A stretch of 56,881 nt of DNA from Fervidifonticultor_A sp037443565. Lineage in GTDB: Bacteria > Sysuimicrobiota > Sysuimicrobiia > Sysuimicrobiales > Humicultoraceae. Below, in pieces: positions 7,430 through 16,147 of the stretch. The translations under genes and the position numbers were made by a program. The DNA is taken from assembly GCA_037443565.1 (NCBI GenBank), contig JBBIOB010000016.1:1-56881 (forward strand), read 5' to 3'. How positions within the stretch are numbered: the first letter of the stretch is position 1; every line of letters begins with the position of its first letter. The notes beneath the pieces are model-generated. The model was not told the origin of the DNA. It was given only the letters and a program-made list of their open reading frames with translations, and made no database searches.

Positions 7430-8616
7430 GTCATCCAAGTCACGTTCCACGGCGCCGTCCGCACTGTGACCGGCTCGCTGCACGTCGTCGAAGCGGGCGG
7501 TGCGCGCGTCTACCTGGACTGTGGGCTCTTCCAGGGCCGCCGGGCCGACGCGTGGGAATGGAACCGGCGGTTCCCCACCCCGCCGGGCCAGGTCGCCGCG
7601 GTCATCCTGTCCCACGCCCATCTGGACCACTGCGGCAATCTGCCCACCCTGGTCGCCCAGGGCTTTCGCGGCCCAATCTACTGCACACCGGCCACCCGCG
7701 ACCTGACCGCTCTCATCCTCCGCGATAGCGCCAAAGCCCAGCATCAGGACATCCGCACGGTCAACCGCATCCGCCGGCGAGAGGGTCTGCCGAAGGTGGA
7801 GCCGCTCTACCGCGCGCGCGACGCCGAGCACGCGATCGGCCTACTGCGCCCGATCGCCTACGGACGCCCCATTCGCATTGGCCCGTTGACGGCGGCCTTT
7901 CGCGATGCCGGCCACATCCTTGGGTCCGCGACGGTACAGCTCGACGCCGGGGGCCGGCGCCTCGGCTTCACGGGTGACCTCGGCCGTCCCGACACCGCGA
8001 TCATCCGCGACGCCGACGTCCTGCCGGCGGTGGATCTGCTGATCATCGAGTCGACCTACGGCGACCGGCAGCACGGCACGCACGCCGACGCCCTGGCGCA
8101 CCTGACCGACGTCGTGAACCGGACTCTGGCCCGGGGCGGACGCGTGCTGATCCCGGCGTTCGCCGTCGGCCGCACGCAGGAGATCGTCTACGCCCTCACC
8201 CAGCAGCGCGAGGCCGGGCAGATCGCGGCGGATGGTCCGATCTACGTGGACAGCCCCATGGCCACGGATGCCACGGCCATCTTCCGCCGCCACCGCGACT
8301 GCTTCGACGAGGAGACGCAGGCGCGGCTGCGGCGGCGCGACCCGCTCGGACTCAAGGGCGTGCGCTACGTGCGGACGGCCAAGGAATCCGCCGTCCTGGT
8401 GGCACGCGACGAGTCCTGCGTGGAGTGATCGCCACCTCAGGGATGGCCGAGGGCGGCCGGATCCTTGGTCACCTGCAGCGGTTCATCGGCGACCCGCGGG
8501 CGACGGTGCTCTTCGTCGGCTACCAGGCCGAGCATACGCTCGGCCGCCGCCTGCTCGCATCGGCAAACGGAATCCCGGCCTCGGTGCCGGTGGTGGGTCA
8601 GGTGGAAGAGGTGTAG
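7430..8616 (+). pseudogene. Beta-CASP metallo-beta-lactamase (YSH1/RNase J-like), frameshifted and truncated
   Basis: The translation VIQVTFHGAVRTVTGS, then SHAHLDHCG, DAGHILGSA, ESTYGDR and IPAFAVGRTQEIVY is a typical MBL plus beta-CASP RNA-processing exonuclease. The frame breaks at 8422-8425: frame 2 ends SCVE-stop, while TSGMAEGGRILGHLQR and FVGYQAEHTLGRR continue in the next frame. That second frame stops after PVVGQVEEV, just before the expected G-F-S-A-H-A-D motif, losing roughly the last 60 residues. No ATG/GTG/TTG lies at the expected start: GTC ATC follows an AGGAG (7421-7425). Three separate defects favour a dead gene, but an assembly error could explain the frameshift. Confidence 0.7.
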
Positions 8617-8665
8617 GGCGCCCGACCGGCAGGCTTCCTCAGTGAATTGCCGAACATTCGGCGCT

Positions 8666-9364
8666 GTGACCTACCACCCGCCGCCGCGCCGCGTGTTCAC
8701 GCGAAAGGAACGGGCGATCATCGATGCACACCGCACTCCGCGGCAGGTCCAGCGGTTCCTCGACTCGCTGCGCTACAACCACCACCGGGTCGGCAGTGTC
8801 TTCCGGTCGTTCCGCGAGGTCGTGCGCGAGGGCGAGGTCATGTGCGTGGAGGCGGCGGTGGTGGCCGCGGTCATCCTCGAGCAGCACGGGTACCCGCCGC
8901 TCGTCGTGAGCCTGGAGTCGCAGGACAACCTCGACCACGTGCTCTTCGTCTTCACGCACAAGGGCCGGTGGGGCGCGGTGGCGCGGTCGCGCGACGCGGG
9001 CCTGCACGGCCGCAAACCCGTCTTCCGAACGATCCGCGACCTCGTGTGGAGCTACTACGATCCCTACGTGGACTGGACCGGGCGGCTCACCGGCTACGCG
9101 CTGATCGACCTGCGCGAGATCGGCGGCTACGGCTGGCGCTTCAACCGCAGGAACCTGTGGTGGCTGGAGCGATACATGATCCGCTATCCCCACAAGCGGA
9201 TCCGCTCGTCAGATCGGCGATACCGGGGCCTGCTCGCGCGATTCCTCGCGTACCGGAAGACACACCCGACCGGTCCGGTGGTCTACTACCGCGGGCGGGA
9301 GCGCTGGATGTCGGCCGGGCCAGAGGCCGCGCGGCGTCGCGCGAAGCGACGCCGCGCACCTTGA
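8666..9364 (+). CDS. Transglutaminase-like cysteine protein of unknown substrate
   Basis: A 232-residue soluble protein starting at GTG 8666. It contains GEVMCVEAAVVAAVILEQHG, with a Cys in the helix-start position of the transglutaminase/NlpC-like papain fold, and then DNLDHVLFVF with a likely catalytic His. The conserved-looking segment VARSRDAGLHG, IRDLVWSYYDPYVDW and NLWWLERY is rich in aromatic residues. I recognise it as a conserved hypothetical of bacterial genomes with a transglutaminase-like core, not as a characterised enzyme. It follows the decayed MBL gene by 49 bp and converges on the M28 peptidase gene. Confidence 0.6.
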   Translation: MTYHPPPRRVFTRKERAIIDAHRTPRQVQRFLDSLRYNHHRVGSVFRSFREVVREGEVMCVEAAVVAAVILEQHGYPPLVVSLESQDNLDHVLFVFTHKGRWGAVARSRDAGLHGRKPVFRTIRDLVWSYYDPYVDWTGRLTGYALIDLREIGGYGWRFNRRNLWWLERYMIRYPHKRIRSSDRRYRGLLARFLAYRKTHPTGPVVYYRGRERWMSAGPEAARRRAKRRRAP

Positions 9365-9375
9365 CCGCGGTGGTG

Positions 9376-10662
9376 CTACCTCAACGCGACTGCGTCTTCG
9401 ACGATTGCGGCCCGCACCTGCGCCAGCTCCTGGACCAACCCCACCACCAGGCGCGCCGCCTCCTCGAGATGCCGCGGCGTCACGTTGGCCGGCACATCGG
9501 TGGGCTGATGGTAGTGCAAGTCGACCCCTCGGTGGAGGAACACCGCCGGAATGCCCTGGCGCTCGAAGCTCACATGGTCGCTTGACGAGCCCTGGAACCG
9601 TGTGACCGGGATCCCCAGGCGCTCGGCGACGCGCTCCGCGGCGTTGACGAGCGACTCGTCCCGACCCCGTGAAGCGCCGATGCGCAGCCGCTCTCCCCAC
9701 CCCACCATGTCGAGGTTGATCATCGCCACCACCCCCTGCCGGCGCTCGGCGGCATACGCCGCCGAGCCGTACAGCCCGAGCTCCTCGGCGGCGAAGAGCA
9801 CGAACCGGACAGTGCGGGCGGTCGGCACGCCGGCGAGCACCCGCGCGGCCTCCAGCACGGCGGCCACGCCGGAGGCGTTGTCGTTGGCGCCGGGCGATCC
9901 GGGCACGCTGTCGTAGTGGCCGCCGACGACGACGCTCTCCTGCGGCCGCGTCGTCCCGGGTTTCGTCGCGACCACGTTCGATGTGGACCGCGTCTCGAAC
10001 ACCGTGTCCACCAGCAGGCGCAGGCGCACCTGGCCCGCCTGGGCCGCGTCGACTAGCCGCCGGCCGTCTTCCTGGGTGATGGCCACCGTCGGGATCTCTG
10101 AGCGCTGGCCGAGCGTCCCGGAGATCATGCCGGGCTGGTTGTTGAAGACGACCGCTGCCACAGCCCCCCGCGCCGCGGCGTTGGCGGCCTTCTCGCGAAA
10201 CGTGATTGTCCCTCGCTCGATGAGCGCGATCGCCCCAGCCACCGGCCGGCCCTCGAAGTCGGCCGGCTGGCCCAGCCCGACGAAGACGATGTTTGCTTCG
10301 ATACCCCCGGCAGGCGTGGGCGCGGAATAGAACAGCGCCTGGCTGACGATCGGGCCCGCCGCGCCCACCTGGTGGACCTCCACGCGGCGTGCTTCATAGA
10401 ACGGGAACTGGAAGGCATGCAGCTCGATCTGATAGCCGTACCGGCGCAGCTGCTCGGTCAGGTACTCGGCGGCGGCGCGTTCCGAGGCCATGCCCGCGAC
10501 GCGGGGGCCGATGACCCCGGCCAGGTGCTGGACGTGCGCAAACGACGCGTCACCAGACGGCGCCATCTGGGCCTGGCCGACCGCAGACAGCCCGGCAGCG
10601 AGCAGCATCATCGCCAGCGCTGCCGCAATCGCTCTTGCCGTCTGACGCGTGGTGACGCGCAT
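9376..10662 (-). CDS. Secreted M28 family zinc peptidase with PA domain
   Basis: A 428-residue exported aminopeptidase-like protein. The N-terminus MRVTTRQTARAIAAALAMM plus LLAAGLSAVGQAQ is a clear signal peptide. A protease-associated (PA) domain occupies roughly residues 120-220 (FRGRPVAGAIALIERG-like segment, NNQPGM). The M28 zinc ligands follow: VVGGHYDSV, GANDNASGVAA, AAEELGLYGS, INLDMVGWG and HYHQPTDV. ATG 10662 is chosen because GGAGGTG sits 7 nt upstream. It probably cleaves N-terminal residues from extracellular peptides. Confidence 0.9.
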   Translation of the reverse strand: MRVTTRQTARAIAAALAMMLLAAGLSAVGQAQMAPSGDASFAHVQHLAGVIGPRVAGMASERAAAEYLTEQLRRYGYQIELHAFQFPFYEARRVEVHQVGAAGPIVSQALFYSAPTPAGGIEANIVFVGLGQPADFEGRPVAGAIALIERGTITFREKAANAAARGAVAAVVFNNQPGMISGTLGQRSEIPTVAITQEDGRRLVDAAQAGQVRLRLLVDTVFETRSTSNVVATKPGTTRPQESVVVGGHYDSVPGSPGANDNASGVAAVLEAARVLAGVPTARTVRFVLFAAEELGLYGSAAYAAERRQGVVAMINLDMVGWGERLRIGASRGRDESLVNAAERVAERLGIPVTRFQGSSSDHVSFERQGIPAVFLHRGVDLHYHQPTDVPANVTPRHLEEAARLVVGLVQELAQVRAAIVEDAVALR

Positions 10663-10743
10663 GCCTGCACCTCCGGAAAGCCAGGACGATTGCATGGTCT
10701 AACGTCGGGGGGACGTGGATTGTTTCATCAGGCTCCACTCGCT

Positions 10744-10767
10744 GCGGGGCCGCCCTGGCGGCCCCGC
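10744..10767 (-). terminator. GC-rich hairpin immediately after the ybaK-like gene
   Basis: GCGGGGCCGC (10744-10753) and GCGGCCCCGC (10758-10767) form a perfect 10-bp stem with a 4-nt loop, starting 1 nt past the stop codon of the minus-strand ybaK-like gene. There is no T-run after it in either direction, so it may act as a 3' mRNA end stabiliser or an atypical terminator rather than a classical intrinsic one. Confidence 0.5.
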
Positions 10768-10768
10768 A

Positions 10769-11245
10769 CTACTGAGGCTGAGCCAGATCCGCGACCCGCC
10801 CGCCGGTCACGCGGACCAGGTCGGCCGGCGCGATCGGGAAGATCGCCGTCGGCGCCCCCGCGGCGGCGTAGACGACCTCGTAGCGCAGGAGGTCTTCGTC
10901 GATGAAGATGTCCATCGGCGACGCGTGCCCGACCGGCGGGACGCCTCCGATGGCAAACCCGGTGGTCGCACGTACGACATCGGCGTCCGCACGCGCGATC
11001 TGTGCCGCGCCCGCAGCCCGGGCGAGCTTGCCGTGATCCACGCGGTTCCTGCCCGAGGCCAGCGCCAGCACCGGTCGGCCGTCGGCGAGGAAGACCAGGG
11101 ACTTCACGATCTGCCCCAGCGTGGTCCCGATGGCGCGCGCGGCGTCTTCCGCGGTACGCGTCCCCTGGGGGAACTCCGCGATGGTCGCGCTCACGCCGCG
11201 ATCGGCCAGGGCCTGGCGCACCCGCTCGGTGGCCGTTGACATCAT
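10769..11245 (-). CDS. YbaK/EbsC-type aminoacyl-tRNA deacylase
   Basis: A 158-residue freestanding editing domain of the YbaK/ProXp family, which hydrolyses mischarged Cys- or Ala-tRNA(Pro) in trans. Seen features are AEDAARAIGTTLGQIVKSLVF (the conserved Lys of the family in QIVKSLVF), ASGRNRVDHGKLARA, and FAIGGVPPVGH with the GGxPPxGH substrate loop. The ATG overlaps the upstream exonuclease stop (ATGA at 11242-11245). The window's ProRS is of the type lacking the inserted editing domain, so this protein is a plausible partner. Confidence 0.88.
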   Translation of the reverse strand: MMSTATERVRQALADRGVSATIAEFPQGTRTAEDAARAIGTTLGQIVKSLVFLADGRPVLALASGRNRVDHGKLARAAGAAQIARADADVVRATTGFAIGGVPPVGHASPMDIFIDEDLLRYEVVYAAAGAPTAIFPIAPADLVRVTGGRVADLAQPQ

Positions 11246-12048
11246 GACACCTTGGTCGGGAACTTGCCGTCCAGCGCGTCCTGGGCGATCGCCTTCACCT
11301 CGGGGCTGAAGTCCTTCCGCAGAATCCACTGGAGAAACCCGCGATCCCTGGCGGCCACCTCGCGGAGCGGCCGGCCTTTGATCCCCTCGGGACCGAAGGT
11401 GAAGACCACCTCGTCGCCCTCCCACGCGAACCGGCCCGAGGGCTCCACCGCGGCGGCGGGGTCGGCGGCCGCATTGTCCCGCACCGTGAAGCGCGCGTAG
11501 ATCTCCCCAGGCGTCCGCGGCAGGTCGGGATATGTGGCGAGCTGCGCGTCGAGCACCTCGAGGCACGCCTCAGCGTCCGCGGCCGCGGTGTGCGGCGCCA
11601 CGAGGTCCTTGCCGCAGTAGTAGCGATAGGCCGCCGCGAGATGCCGCGGCTCCATGCGGTGGAAGATCACCTGGGCATCGACGACCGCGCGATCGGTCAG
11701 GTCCATGCGGCGGCCGGCCAGCGCCATCTCGCGCAGCAGCACCGGGAGGTCGAACCGCTGGATGTTGAACCCGGCCAGATCGGCATCGCCGACAAGCCGC
11801 AGGATCTCGTCGGCGATCTCCGGAAAGCGCGGCGCGGCAGCCACGTCGGCATCGGTGATCCCGTGGACGCGCGTCGAGTCCGGCGGGATCGGCATCCCAG
11901 GATGCACGCGCCGCGCCAGGCTCTCGCGACGCCCGTCGGGATGCACCTTGATGAGCGCGATCTCGATGATGCGGTCGACACCGGGATTGGGCCCGGTGGT
12001 CTCTAGATCGAGGAATACTATGGGACGTTGCAGGACGAGTTGCCGCAC
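11242..12048 (-). CDS. DEDDh 3'-5' exonuclease (DnaQ-like)
   Basis: A 268-residue protein. Residues 8-175 are an RNase T/DnaQ exonuclease fold: FLDLETTGPNP (Asp, Glu), GFNIQRFDLPVL (Asp) and HTAAADAEACLEVL (His, Asp), which are the five DEDDh residues. The C-terminal 90 residues (GRFAWEGDEVVFTFG, then GRPLREVA and FLQWILRKDFSPEVK) form a small accessory domain common in stand-alone members of this family. It may trim DNA or RNA 3' ends; the exact role is unknown. The assigned GTG start sits only 1 nt after AGGAGG, so the true start could be slightly different. Coupled to ybaK. Confidence 0.85.
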   Translation of the reverse strand: MRQLVLQRPIVFLDLETTGPNPGVDRIIEIALIKVHPDGRRESLARRVHPGMPIPPDSTRVHGITDADVAAAPRFPEIADEILRLVGDADLAGFNIQRFDLPVLLREMALAGRRMDLTDRAVVDAQVIFHRMEPRHLAAAYRYYCGKDLVAPHTAAADAEACLEVLDAQLATYPDLPRTPGEIYARFTVRDNAAADPAAAVEPSGRFAWEGDEVVFTFGPEGIKGRPLREVAARDRGFLQWILRKDFSPEVKAIAQDALDGKFPTKVS

Positions 12049-12101
12049 GCCTCCTTAGGTTCGCGCCGCATACGGAGCGATCCTACACCCGCATGCCGGG
12101 C

Positions 12102-13262
12102 CTACGGCCGCCACACGCGGGTCTGCGGTCGATATGACGCCCACGAGAACCAGAAGTGGTTGCCGTGGACGACAGGCTGCAGACGCTTCCCGGCCATCGG
12201 ACCGGCGGAGGCGCGGCCCAGGATCGTCCACGTGCTCTGCGTCTGGTCGTCGACGAATGTGGCATCCCGAAGCTTGAACGTCACGCGGCGGCCGTCGACC
12301 ATCGGTGAAAACACCGCCGCCGCGCCGATGTCTCGCGACGCCGCGATGTCGCCCTGATCGAGCGCCGAGGCCGTTCCCTTCTGAAAGAAAACGACGATGG
12401 GGGTCCCGCCGACGGTATCGTGCGCCACTCCCGCGCCCTCGAGCGCGCTGAACGGGTAGGCCGCATCCTGGCCCCCGATCGATACGGTGACCACGCGCTC
12501 CATCGGCCGCAGCCGCGGGTCGCGGTCGCCGACGTAGAGGAACGGCGAGGAGTTGATGTCGTCGTAGCCGACATACGGGTTACGCCCGTACATGCGGGTG
12601 TGGCCGGTGTCCCGGGACAGCACCTTGCCGTCAGGATGCGCCTGCCTGAACGTCTCCCACGAGACGATCTGCGACGGGAGCACGGTCAGCTGCCTGCCGG
12701 TCAGGTCGCCGACGATCGCCTCACCCGAGACCTGCCACCACCATGACTCGGTCTGGCGGTCGTACATGACCAGCGCGCTCTTGTAGAGCTTGCCGGTCGT
12801 CCCGAAATCGAGAACCCGGCCCTCCAGGCGCCGGTCGAAGGTGAGCGACGTGTTACACAACGGGCAGAACGTCACGGTGGCCGGGATGCCGCCGACGGTG
12901 TCGTTGGCGATCTCGTGCCAGATCAGGATCTGCAGGGGATACGCCCGGGCGTCGCCGTTGCGCTCGAAGAAAACCACCGGCTCCCTGGGCTTCAGCCATT
13001 GCCCGGCCTGCGTCACCGTCTCGAACTTCGGCCGGTCGATGGCCGGGATGCCGTCCTTGGGCGGGCCCCCGGAGCGGATCTCGCTCAGGGGGATGCTGGC
13101 GTTCTTGAAGTTCGTCTTCCACTCCGAGACATCGAAGGGCACGCTCTGCGCCTGTGCTGCCCCGCGGCCTTCGCCGGACCGTGGGCCTCGCAAGGTCACC
13201 ACCAACAGGGCGCCAGCGACCAACACTGCCGCTCCCACCAGGATCACACTCACCCCGCGCAT
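12102..13262 (-). CDS. DUF3179 domain protein, membrane-anchored
   Basis: A 386-residue exported or membrane-anchored protein: one N-terminal hydrophobic helix (VSVILVGAAVLVAGALLVV) is followed by a DUF3179 domain. Typical motifs are QILIWHEIANDTVGG, TFCPLCNTSLTFDR (a CxxC pair), TGKLYKSALVMYDR, ESWWWQ and DTGHTRMYGRNPYVGYDD. The function of DUF3179 is not established; the conserved CPLCN suggests metal or redox chemistry outside the cell. The start ATG 13262 follows a G-rich ribosome site. The gene diverges from the secreted protein/cytochrome pair. Confidence 0.85.
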   Translation of the reverse strand: MRGVSVILVGAAVLVAGALLVVTLRGPRSGEGRGAAQAQSVPFDVSEWKTNFKNASIPLSEIRSGGPPKDGIPAIDRPKFETVTQAGQWLKPREPVVFFERNGDARAYPLQILIWHEIANDTVGGIPATVTFCPLCNTSLTFDRRLEGRVLDFGTTGKLYKSALVMYDRQTESWWWQVSGEAIVGDLTGRQLTVLPSQIVSWETFRQAHPDGKVLSRDTGHTRMYGRNPYVGYDDINSSPFLYVGDRDPRLRPMERVVTVSIGGQDAAYPFSALEGAGVAHDTVGGTPIVVFFQKGTASALDQGDIAASRDIGAAAVFSPMVDGRRVTFKLRDATFVDDQTQSTWTILGRASAGPMAGKRLQPVVHGNHFWFSWASYRPQTRVWRP

Positions 13263-13558
13263 GCGACCCACCCCCTGCGAATCGAGCCCATCCGACCCCG
13301 GCATCTGGCGCCTGGCATCAGAAGTGCGACGCGTCCTCCGGCCGCCGACGCAGCGGGGTCAAGGCTGCCCAGCGTGCACTCCCGGCGTATGGAGATCACT
13401 CGGCCCCAGTCTCCCCCACGGCGCCTCTGCCATCTGTAGCGGCGCTTACACAGAATCGTAATCGGGCTCACAGATCCGGGCCTCCCCGCCGCGTACGCTA
13501 GGGACAATCGATGCCACCCGGCGGGGGGTGGCGAGCAGATCACAGGAGGGATGACGCT
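13263..13558. other. Divergent intergenic region, no gene seen
   Basis: This 296-bp spacer lies between the divergently transcribed DUF3179 gene and the secreted-protein gene and must hold both promoters. No hexamer pair convincing enough to assign was found on either strand, and no conserved RNA element or repeat was recognised. AGGAGG at 13544-13549 is the ribosome site of the rightward gene. Confidence 0.5.
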
Positions 13559-14098
13559 ATGGTGAGGTCGCGCAAGGCGGTCGCGGTAGCAGGTGCGGTG
13601 GTCGTCGCGGTGGCAATGGCCTTCGCCGGTGGATACCACGTCGCGGCCCAGCAGGCCAGGGTGCCAGACCCTGCCGCCGCCGGGCTGGGCCGGCAGCTCG
13701 CGCAGCAGATGTCGTACAAGAGCCCGTTCGAGACCGACGCGCCCGACCATCTCTGGGCGCTCGGGGACGATCAGAGCGTCACGTTCATTCACCTAGACAA
13801 GCCCTATGGCGAGGCCACCAGGGTGATCTACGTCGGGTTTGGGATCAAGGGACGCTGGTGCGCCGAGGATCAGGCGGCGATCGAGCGCATCGCTGGCAAG
13901 GGCTTCACGCACTTCCACCGGATCGCGAGGGTGGCCACATGGGACGCGGGGCATGGCGGCGCCCGGCCCGGTGAGTCGGGATACTGGCTGAAGCACATGG
14001 CCGTGGGGCCGGGCTTCAAGATGCCGTGGGGTGACGTCCAGCCTGGAGCGACAGACACCGCGTTCATGCCCACGACGGCGCCCCGCTGCGGGTCGTAA
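13559..14098 (+). CDS. Secreted protein of unknown function
   Basis: I do not recognise this 179-residue protein. It has an N-terminal signal segment (VRSRKAVAVAGAVVVAVAMA followed by FAGGYHVAAQQA). The mature part is rich in His, Trp and Gly: DHLWALGDDQSVTFIHLD, YVGFGIKGRWCAED, GFTHFHRIARVATWDAGHGG and YWLKHMAVGPGFKMPW. ATG 13559 has AGGAGG 9 nt upstream. Its TAA stop overlaps the ATG of a lipoprotein cytochrome c gene (TAATG), so the two are almost certainly translated together and may act together outside the membrane. The clustered His and aromatic residues could bind a metal or cofactor; this is only a suggestion. Confidence 0.75.
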   Translation: MVRSRKAVAVAGAVVVAVAMAFAGGYHVAAQQARVPDPAAAGLGRQLAQQMSYKSPFETDAPDHLWALGDDQSVTFIHLDKPYGEATRVIYVGFGIKGRWCAEDQAAIERIAGKGFTHFHRIARVATWDAGHGGARPGESGYWLKHMAVGPGFKMPWGDVQPGATDTAFMPTTAPRCGS

Positions 14099-14601
14099 TG
14101 GGATCAGGACCGCGGCACGAATTCAGGGAGGGAACGGCAGGACCCGCGGTTCCCTCCCTGGCTCTTTCCCTTCAGGTCATCCTTGTCCTGGCTGTCATCG
14201 TGCTCGTCGCGGGGTGCGCCCGACGGGTCACCGACGTGCCTCCACCGGCTGCCCGGCCCCAAGACCCGACGGCGGCATCTCTGCTGCGGGGAGAGCCGGT
14301 TCGCGGGGAGACGCTCTTCGGCGAAAAGGGCTGCATCGGGTGCCATACGGTGCAGGGGATCGGCGGTCAGGTCGGCCCGAACCTGACTGAGGTGGCCCGC
14401 CGCGATCTGGCCACGGAGCGGCCCGGTGGGACGTGGCCTGATGTCGTCGCCTACATCGAAGAGTCGATCCGCTCGCCCCAGGCATATGTTGTCCCGGGGT
14501 TCCCGACTCCATCGCCCATGCCGAGTGCTGAGCAGTTTGGACTCTCGGACCAGGACATCACCGACCTGATCGCCTACCTGCTGAGCCTGGCAACGCCGTG
14601 A
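14098..14601 (+). CDS. Lipoprotein mono-haem cytochrome c
   Basis: A 167-residue c-type cytochrome. A hydrophobic helix ends in the lipobox VAGC (Cys40), predicting a lipid anchor on the outer face of the membrane. The single haem site is CIGCH (79-83), with downstream Gly-Pro-Asn (VGPNLTEV) and a Met in PSPMPS as likely sixth ligand. The C-terminal LSDQDITDLIAYLLSL helix is typical of class I cytochrome c. Translationally coupled to the preceding secreted protein; presumably shuttles electrons to or from a partner not in this window. Confidence 0.88.
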   Translation: MGSGPRHEFREGTAGPAVPSLALSLQVILVLAVIVLVAGCARRVTDVPPPAARPQDPTAASLLRGEPVRGETLFGEKGCIGCHTVQGIGGQVGPNLTEVARRDLATERPGGTWPDVVAYIEESIRSPQAYVVPGFPTPSPMPSAEQFGLSDQDITDLIAYLLSLATP

Positions 14602-14610
14602 TGTCGACGC

Positions 14611-15384
14611 TCAGGGCTGCAGGGTCCTGAGGCGCTCCAGATCCGCAATGATGATGTGACGACCCTCGGTGGTCAGCAGGCCCTCATCGCGAAACCGGTT
14701 GAGGACGGTGGTGACAGTCTCGCGCGTGGCGCCGATCATGCTGGCCAGATCCTGGTGCGTGAGGCGCAGCGCGAGGCGGCGCCCACCGTCGTGTGGCTCC
14801 CCGTACGTCTCCGCGAGCCGCACGAGCACCGCGGCCAGCCGGCCGGGCACGTCGCGAAAGGCCAGATCCTCGACGGTCTCCTCGACCCGGCGCAGCCGCT
14901 CGGCCAGAACCTTCATCACCCGGAGCGCCAGGTCCGGTTTCATGCGCATGAGATCCTCGAAGTCTTCGCGGTGCAGCACGCAGATCAGCGTGTCCTCGAA
15001 CGCTTCGCAGTGCATGGCCGCCGATGCGCCCACAAGCGAGCGCTCGCCGAAGATGTCGCCCGGCTCGAGCAGCGCCAGGATCTGCTCGCGGCCGGTCGCC
15101 GAGTACCGGCAGAGCTTCACGCGGCCTTCCTTGATCAGGTAGATCGTCTCAGACGGGTCGTCGGGCTGGGCGATGATCTTGCCGCGGGCGTATGCGCGCA
15201 TCTGCGTGCGCTCGGCGAGCCGATGCATCTCTTCGCGGGTCATGTCGGCAAAGATATTGATGTGCTCGAGGTACCAGAGCTTCTCGTCCTCTACGGTACG
15301 GCGCAGCAGCGGCGGCCGGCGGCCATGCGGTGCCGCCTCACCGGAACGCCGCAGCCAGGACTTGCGCCACCAGGAGACAGCCAT
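14611..15384 (-). CDS. Crp/Fnr family transcriptional regulator
   Basis: A 257-residue regulator. Residues about 35-150 are a cyclic-nucleotide-binding-like beta-barrel (IAQPDDPSETIYLIKEGRVKL, LLEPGDIFGERSLVG). A dimerisation helix (VMKVLAERLRRVEETVEDLAF) leads to a Crp-type winged helix with LTHQDLASMIGATRETVTTVLNRF as recognition element. There is no cysteine cluster of the Fnr type, so an Fe-S cofactor is unlikely. It has an unusual basic N-terminal extension of about 30 residues. ATG 15384 has GGGGAG 8 nt upstream. Its targets are unknown; it faces the cytochrome gene. Confidence 0.9.
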   Translation of the reverse strand: MAVSWWRKSWLRRSGEAAPHGRRPPLLRRTVEDEKLWYLEHINIFADMTREEMHRLAERTQMRAYARGKIIAQPDDPSETIYLIKEGRVKLCRYSATGREQILALLEPGDIFGERSLVGASAAMHCEAFEDTLICVLHREDFEDLMRMKPDLALRVMKVLAERLRRVEETVEDLAFRDVPGRLAAVLVRLAETYGEPHDGGRRLALRLTHQDLASMIGATRETVTTVLNRFRDEGLLTTEGRHIIIADLERLRTLQP

Positions 15385-15461
15385 GGCCCTCACTCCCCTG
15401 CCCAGCGATATGGTGCTTCCCTATTATGGCTGTCGGCGCTCCCCTATGGAACGCCCTGAGG

Positions 15462-15887
15462 TCACCAAGGCAACGTGAGGATTGGAAGCGCGGGGATGCG
15501 CCGGAAGTGCACCTCGTCCTGCGGCCCCGCCAGGACGCCAAACCCCAGGTGCAGGGCGGTTGCGGCGACGGCGAGGTCATTCGCGGGGATCAGGCGACCG
15601 CCGCGGCTCAGCGCCGCAAACAGCTCGGCCCATCGTTCGGCGATCTCCACACCGAAGTCGACAATGGGAATCTGGGCAATCAACGCGTTGATCTTCGCAC
15701 GTCGCCTGTCGGCGCGGGCTGGGTTGTCGGCCAGCCGCACTCCTGCCAGGAGTTCCGCGTACACGATGGCGGGGAGGACCGCGGGCACATTGCCTGCCAC
15801 CTGAAGGGCGTCATCCCATGACCCTGGCAGGCGCTCGACCGCAACCAGAGCGCTGGTGTCTATGACGAATCCTGCCGCGAGGTCCAT
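15462..15887 (-). CDS. PIN-domain toxin (VapC-type)
   Basis: A 141-residue PIN-domain ribonuclease. The acidic residues expected for metal binding are in FVIDTSALVAVE, AELLAGV and IPANDLAVAATAL. The upstream antitoxin gene overlaps its start by 28 bp and a GGAGG lies 4 nt before the ATG, inside the antitoxin coding region. This is the standard layout of a type II toxin-antitoxin pair. Confidence 0.9.
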   Translation of the reverse strand: MDLAAGFVIDTSALVAVERLPGSWDDALQVAGNVPAVLPAIVYAELLAGVRLADNPARADRRRAKINALIAQIPIVDFGVEIAERWAELFAALSRGGRLIPANDLAVAATALHLGFGVLAGPQDEVHFRRIPALPILTLPW

Positions 15888-16141
15888 GCGTCCTCCGGGA
15901 TGCGATCGGCTGCGCCGACGCGCTCAAGGTCATCGGCGAAATCGGGATCGGGCCCTCCAGCCGCGCGCCACTCCGCCAGGGCATCCCGCACGGACGCAAG
16001 GGGGGCCCCGGGAAGAGGAATGATGCGCGCCACGGGTTTCCCGTTTCGCTCCACCACGAAGGCATCTCCTCGATAGCGCACTCTATTCAGGACATCGCCC
16101 AGTTTTCGGGCAAGTTCAGTGGCAGCCACACGATACTCCAT
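15860..16141 (-). CDS. Phd/YefM-type antitoxin
   Basis: A 93-residue protein with the Phd/YefM N-terminal DNA-binding fold: VAATELARKLGDVLNRVRYR, then GDAFVVERNGKPVARIIPL. The acidic C-terminal tail (GPDPDFADDLERVG) would wrap the PIN toxin. The start at 16141 is chosen because a perfect TATAAT ends 6 nt upstream; a longer reading frame upstream would run through the promoter. Such antitoxins repress their own operon. Confidence 0.88.
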   Translation of the reverse strand: MEYRVAATELARKLGDVLNRVRYRGDAFVVERNGKPVARIIPLPGAPLASVRDALAEWRAAGGPDPDFADDLERVGAADRIPEDAWTSRQDSS

Positions 16142-16147
16142 ATCATC

